IMG/VR virus record: IMGVR_UViG_3300045790_001220 | Span: 1-33,368 of that record | Source: a virus | Reading direction: 5' to 3' (one strand) | DNA length: 33,368 bases | Shown: in pieces, positions 31,229 through 33,368 of the stretch | Position numbering within the stretch: the first letter of the stretch is position 1 | Layout: every line of letters starts with the position of its first letter | Notes under the pieces: model-generated | The model's input: the letters and a program-made list of their open reading frames with translations, nothing else | Databases searched by the model: none | What the model was told of the DNA's origin: nothing | Program-made: the position numbers and the translations under genes

Positions 31229-32767
31229 ATGAATACAAATAAAAAAAATATGGGGTTAACTATCGCTTTTAGTACCAAGTCTATTGACCCTGATTTTATA
31301 TCTCATTTGAAGACAACTTGTGGTGTTAAAGATGTTGAGGTTTTACCTTATGAAAATAAAGGTAAGTTTTCACTTACTGAGGTATATAATAAAGCTCTAG
31401 ACGATTCTAGTAACGATATTGTGGTTTTTACTCATGATGACGTTATATTAGAAAATAATAATTGGGGTAGAAAATTAATTAAGTACTATGTTGATTCTGA
31501 ATACGGTATATTAGGTATTGCTGGTACCACCCACATGGCGTCAACTGGTAGGTGGTGGCAAGATAGTACAAAAATGATGGGTAGAGTAAAACATACTAAT
31601 GAAGGTAAGACTTGGGAAAATAAATATTGTTCTACTTTTAGTAAGGAGATACTAGAGACTTGTTGTTTAGATGGTGTTTTATTTTCATGTCACAAAAAAA
31701 GACTTGAGTCTAGGTTTGACGAGTCGGTTACTGGGTTTCACTTCTATGATATAGATTTTACATTTAATAACCATTTGTTGGGTGTTAAGTGCGGTCTTAT
31801 TTTTGATGTTAGGTTAACACATAAATCTATGGGGGCCACCAACGAACAGTGGGAGGAAAATAGAAAGTCTTTTGTTAATAAGTTCTCGTTACACCCAAAA
31901 ACTAATGAACCGTTGTTACCCTACGCTTTAAAACCTAGAATAATTTTCAGGGATAAAAAATTAAAAATTAAAAACCAACCAAAGGTCTCAATCGTAATAC
32001 CATCTAAAAATAATATTAAGTTATTATTCGACTGCATAAGTTCAATAGTTAATAAAACACAATATACCAACTATGAAGTATTAATAGCTGATACTGGTAG
32101 TGATGAGGATAATAAAAATAAAATTAAGGAATTTATAAAGGATAAAAAATGTAAGTTAGTGGAGTATGACTTCTACCACTTTTCAGAGATTAATAATGAA
32201 GTTGTAGAAAACCATATAGACGATACAACCGAATTATTATTATTCTGTAATGATGATATAGAACTTTTAAATGACGCTATATCAGAAATGGTTTCAGTGT
32301 ACAACAAAAATAAGAAAGTTTGTGGGACTATTGGTGCTAGATTACATTTTGGTGATAATACAGTACAACATGATGGGGTTTTTTTATTTAGTAGAAAAAA
32401 TAACGATAGTGTACAAATAGGACTAACCCACTATGGGCATAGAAGTTCTTATACTTATACCACAAATACTATTGACCGGATTGGTAATACCGCGGCTTTT
32501 CTTATGATACCAAAAACATTATTTGATTCCTTCGGTGGGTTCAATGAAAACTACATAGAGTGTTTGGAGGATGTTGAATTGAACCTTAGGTGTTTACTGG
32601 AAGGTAAAAGAAATTTGTTCTGTGGTAATGCTGTAGCTTACCATTATGAGAGCCAGTCTAGAAAAACTGATGGAGCAATAAGACAAGAAGACTATCAACT
32701 TATGGTTGGTCTGATAGAGAAAAATAAAGACGTACTGTCTAAGTTTATACCACTAATGCAAAATTAA
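31229..32767 (+). CDS. Tandem GT2-type glycosyltransferase, 512 aa
   Basis: Two GT-A domains are fused. The first has FTHDDV (D70-D71, the metal-binding DxD position) at 67-72 and CCLDGVLFSCHKKRL..FDESVTGFHFYDIDF at about 145-178. The second begins PKVSIVIPSKNN (251-262), with VLIADTGSDED (284-294), LFCNDDIELL (338-347) and FGGFNENYIECLEDVELNLR (435-454), the classic order of GT2 enzymes. Both domains appear to keep their acidic residues. Tandem GT2 enzymes often build a repeating or two-step glycan. It lies directly after the GT-B gene, followed by another sugar-transferase candidate 2 nt later. Together they suggest a phage-encoded glycan pathway for virion or host surface. Confidence 0.85.
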   Translation: MNTNKKNMGLTIAFSTKSIDPDFISHLKTTCGVKDVEVLPYENKGKFSLTEVYNKALDDSSNDIVVFTHDDVILENNNWGRKLIKYYVDSEYGILGIAGTTHMASTGRWWQDSTKMMGRVKHTNEGKTWENKYCSTFSKEILETCCLDGVLFSCHKKRLESRFDESVTGFHFYDIDFTFNNHLLGVKCGLIFDVRLTHKSMGATNEQWEENRKSFVNKFSLHPKTNEPLLPYALKPRIIFRDKKLKIKNQPKVSIVIPSKNNIKLLFDCISSIVNKTQYTNYEVLIADTGSDEDNKNKIKEFIKDKKCKLVEYDFYHFSEINNEVVENHIDDTTELLLFCNDDIELLNDAISEMVSVYNKNKKVCGTIGARLHFGDNTVQHDGVFLFSRKNNDSVQIGLTHYGHRSSYTYTTNTIDRIGNTAAFLMIPKTLFDSFGGFNENYIECLEDVELNLRCLLEGKRNLFCGNAVAYHYESQSRKTDGAIRQEDYQLMVGLIEKNKDVLSKFIPLMQN

Positions 32768-32769
32768 CC

Positions 32770-33368
32770 ATGAAATTAGGTATAGCGTATAATTTATTCG
32801 ACGGTGAGGAACTTTTAGTGGACTCTATAAAATCTATAAGAAATAGTGTTGACTACATAATAGTAATCTACCAACAGGTTTCTAATTTTGGTAGTGTTAG
32901 TGAAATTAACTTATCTGATTACCTTACGGGGTTAAAAAATGATGGGTTAATAGATGATATGGTTTTATACAATCCTCGTGTCGGGTCTGGTGGACATTTT
33001 AATGAAATAACTAAACGAAATTTAGGGTTGTATGAATGTTCTAGAAAAGGATGTACTCATTTCTTGTTAATGGATTCTGACGAATTCTACACTGAGGAAC
33101 AATTTAACATATCTAAAGAAGTTATTTTATCTGGTGATTTTGATTCTTCAGCTTGTCAAATGGTAACATACTACAAAAATGGGTCATATAGACTAGAACC
33201 TAAAGAAGAATATTATGTACCTTTTATATATAAAATAACTCCTGGTGTTGAGTTTGTCCTTAACAACCCTTTCCCGGTACTAATAGACCCAACTAGAAGA
33301 ATGGGTCCTGGTAAATGTAAAATTTTTACAAGGTATGAATTAGAAATGCACCACATGAGTTTTGTTAG
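32770..33368 (+). CDS. Glycosyltransferase-like protein, cut by the window edge
   Basis: ATG 32770 opens a frame that runs to the right edge with no stop (199 full codons). It begins MKLGIAYNLFDGEELLVDSI, typical of GT2/GT92-type enzymes acting on nucleotide sugars, and has HFLLMDSDEFYTEEQF with an acidic DSDEF motif at the metal-binding position, followed by VLIDPTRRMGP. The gene starts 2 nt after the tandem GT2 stop, so it is the third member of the same operon. It has no signal peptide. The family call is based on the start and the acidic motif; the C-terminal part is missing. Confidence 0.7.
   Translation, partial: MKLGIAYNLFDGEELLVDSIKSIRNSVDYIIVIYQQVSNFGSVSEINLSDYLTGLKNDGLIDDMVLYNPRVGSGGHFNEITKRNLGLYECSRKGCTHFLLMDSDEFYTEEQFNISKEVILSGDFDSSACQMVTYYKNGSYRLEPKEEYYVPFIYKITPGVEFVLNNPFPVLIDPTRRMGPGKCKIFTRYELEMHHMSFV

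Noticed and set aside
1-33368. tRNA genes, integrase or attachment sites
   Set aside because: I found no tRNA-like cloverleaf, no integrase and no att-like repeat; the content is phage structural and replication genes only.

Overview
This window is part of the genome of a large contractile-tailed (T4-like, myovirus-morphology) phage. Tail sheath, tail tube, a gp26-type tail assembly protein, a tape-measure candidate, a gp13-type neck protein, a family B DNA polymerase and an SNF2-type helicase sit together, with no ribosomal, tRNA or metabolic genes. The host is probably a Flavobacteriia/Bacteroidota bacterium, for three reasons: the DNA is AT-rich; start codons mostly lack Shine-Dalgarno sequences; and one fibre-like protein carries a leucine-rich-repeat block and a 'GCTDPTALNYN' motif of the kind found in flavobacterial surface proteins. 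Four promoters also resemble the Bacteroidota TTTG / TAnnTTTG consensus.

Layout. Positions 1-7411 (minus strand) run downstream from tail tube, gp26-like chaperone, overlapping small ORF, tape-measure candidate, a 1019-residue tail/baseplate protein and a further protein cut by the window edge. A HAD-fold phosphatase (7479-8342) precedes the tube gene. Two plus-strand accessory genes (secreted and membrane proteins, 8399-9202) interrupt the module. A 251-residue protein and an enlarged tail sheath follow on the minus strand (9245-13388). A 57-residue ribbon-helix-helix-like protein lies at 13550-13723 on the plus strand, facing two minus-strand neck/tail-completion proteins (13724-16278). SNF2 helicase, a coiled-coil protein, gp13-like neck and an S74-chaperone fibre run on the plus strand (16343-20803), converging on DNA polymerase B and two further virion-type genes on the minus strand (20780-27180). 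A plus-strand operon of five small proteins (27277-29946) precedes a glycosyltransferase operon (29995 to the right edge).

Two promoter classes can be read directly. Virion genes on both strands carry TATTTATA (often followed by ATAAAA), usually 12-17 nt before the ATG; I infer a late promoter. SNF2 helicase, DNA polymerase, the secreted protein and the glycosyltransferase operon instead carry (T/A)TTG-N20-TATA(T/C)TT(G/T/A) 4-6 nt before the ATG, which looks like a host-type early promoter giving leaderless or nearly leaderless mRNA.

The observations most worth following are this two-class promoter code, a likely +1 (or -2) programmed frameshift in the tail assembly chaperone at T6-C, a fibre ending in leucine-rich repeats plus a dockerin-like calcium-binding pair, an RHH-like gene preceded by perfect 11-bp tandem repeats, and a short helical motif shared by several unrelated phage proteins that may be a targeting tag.
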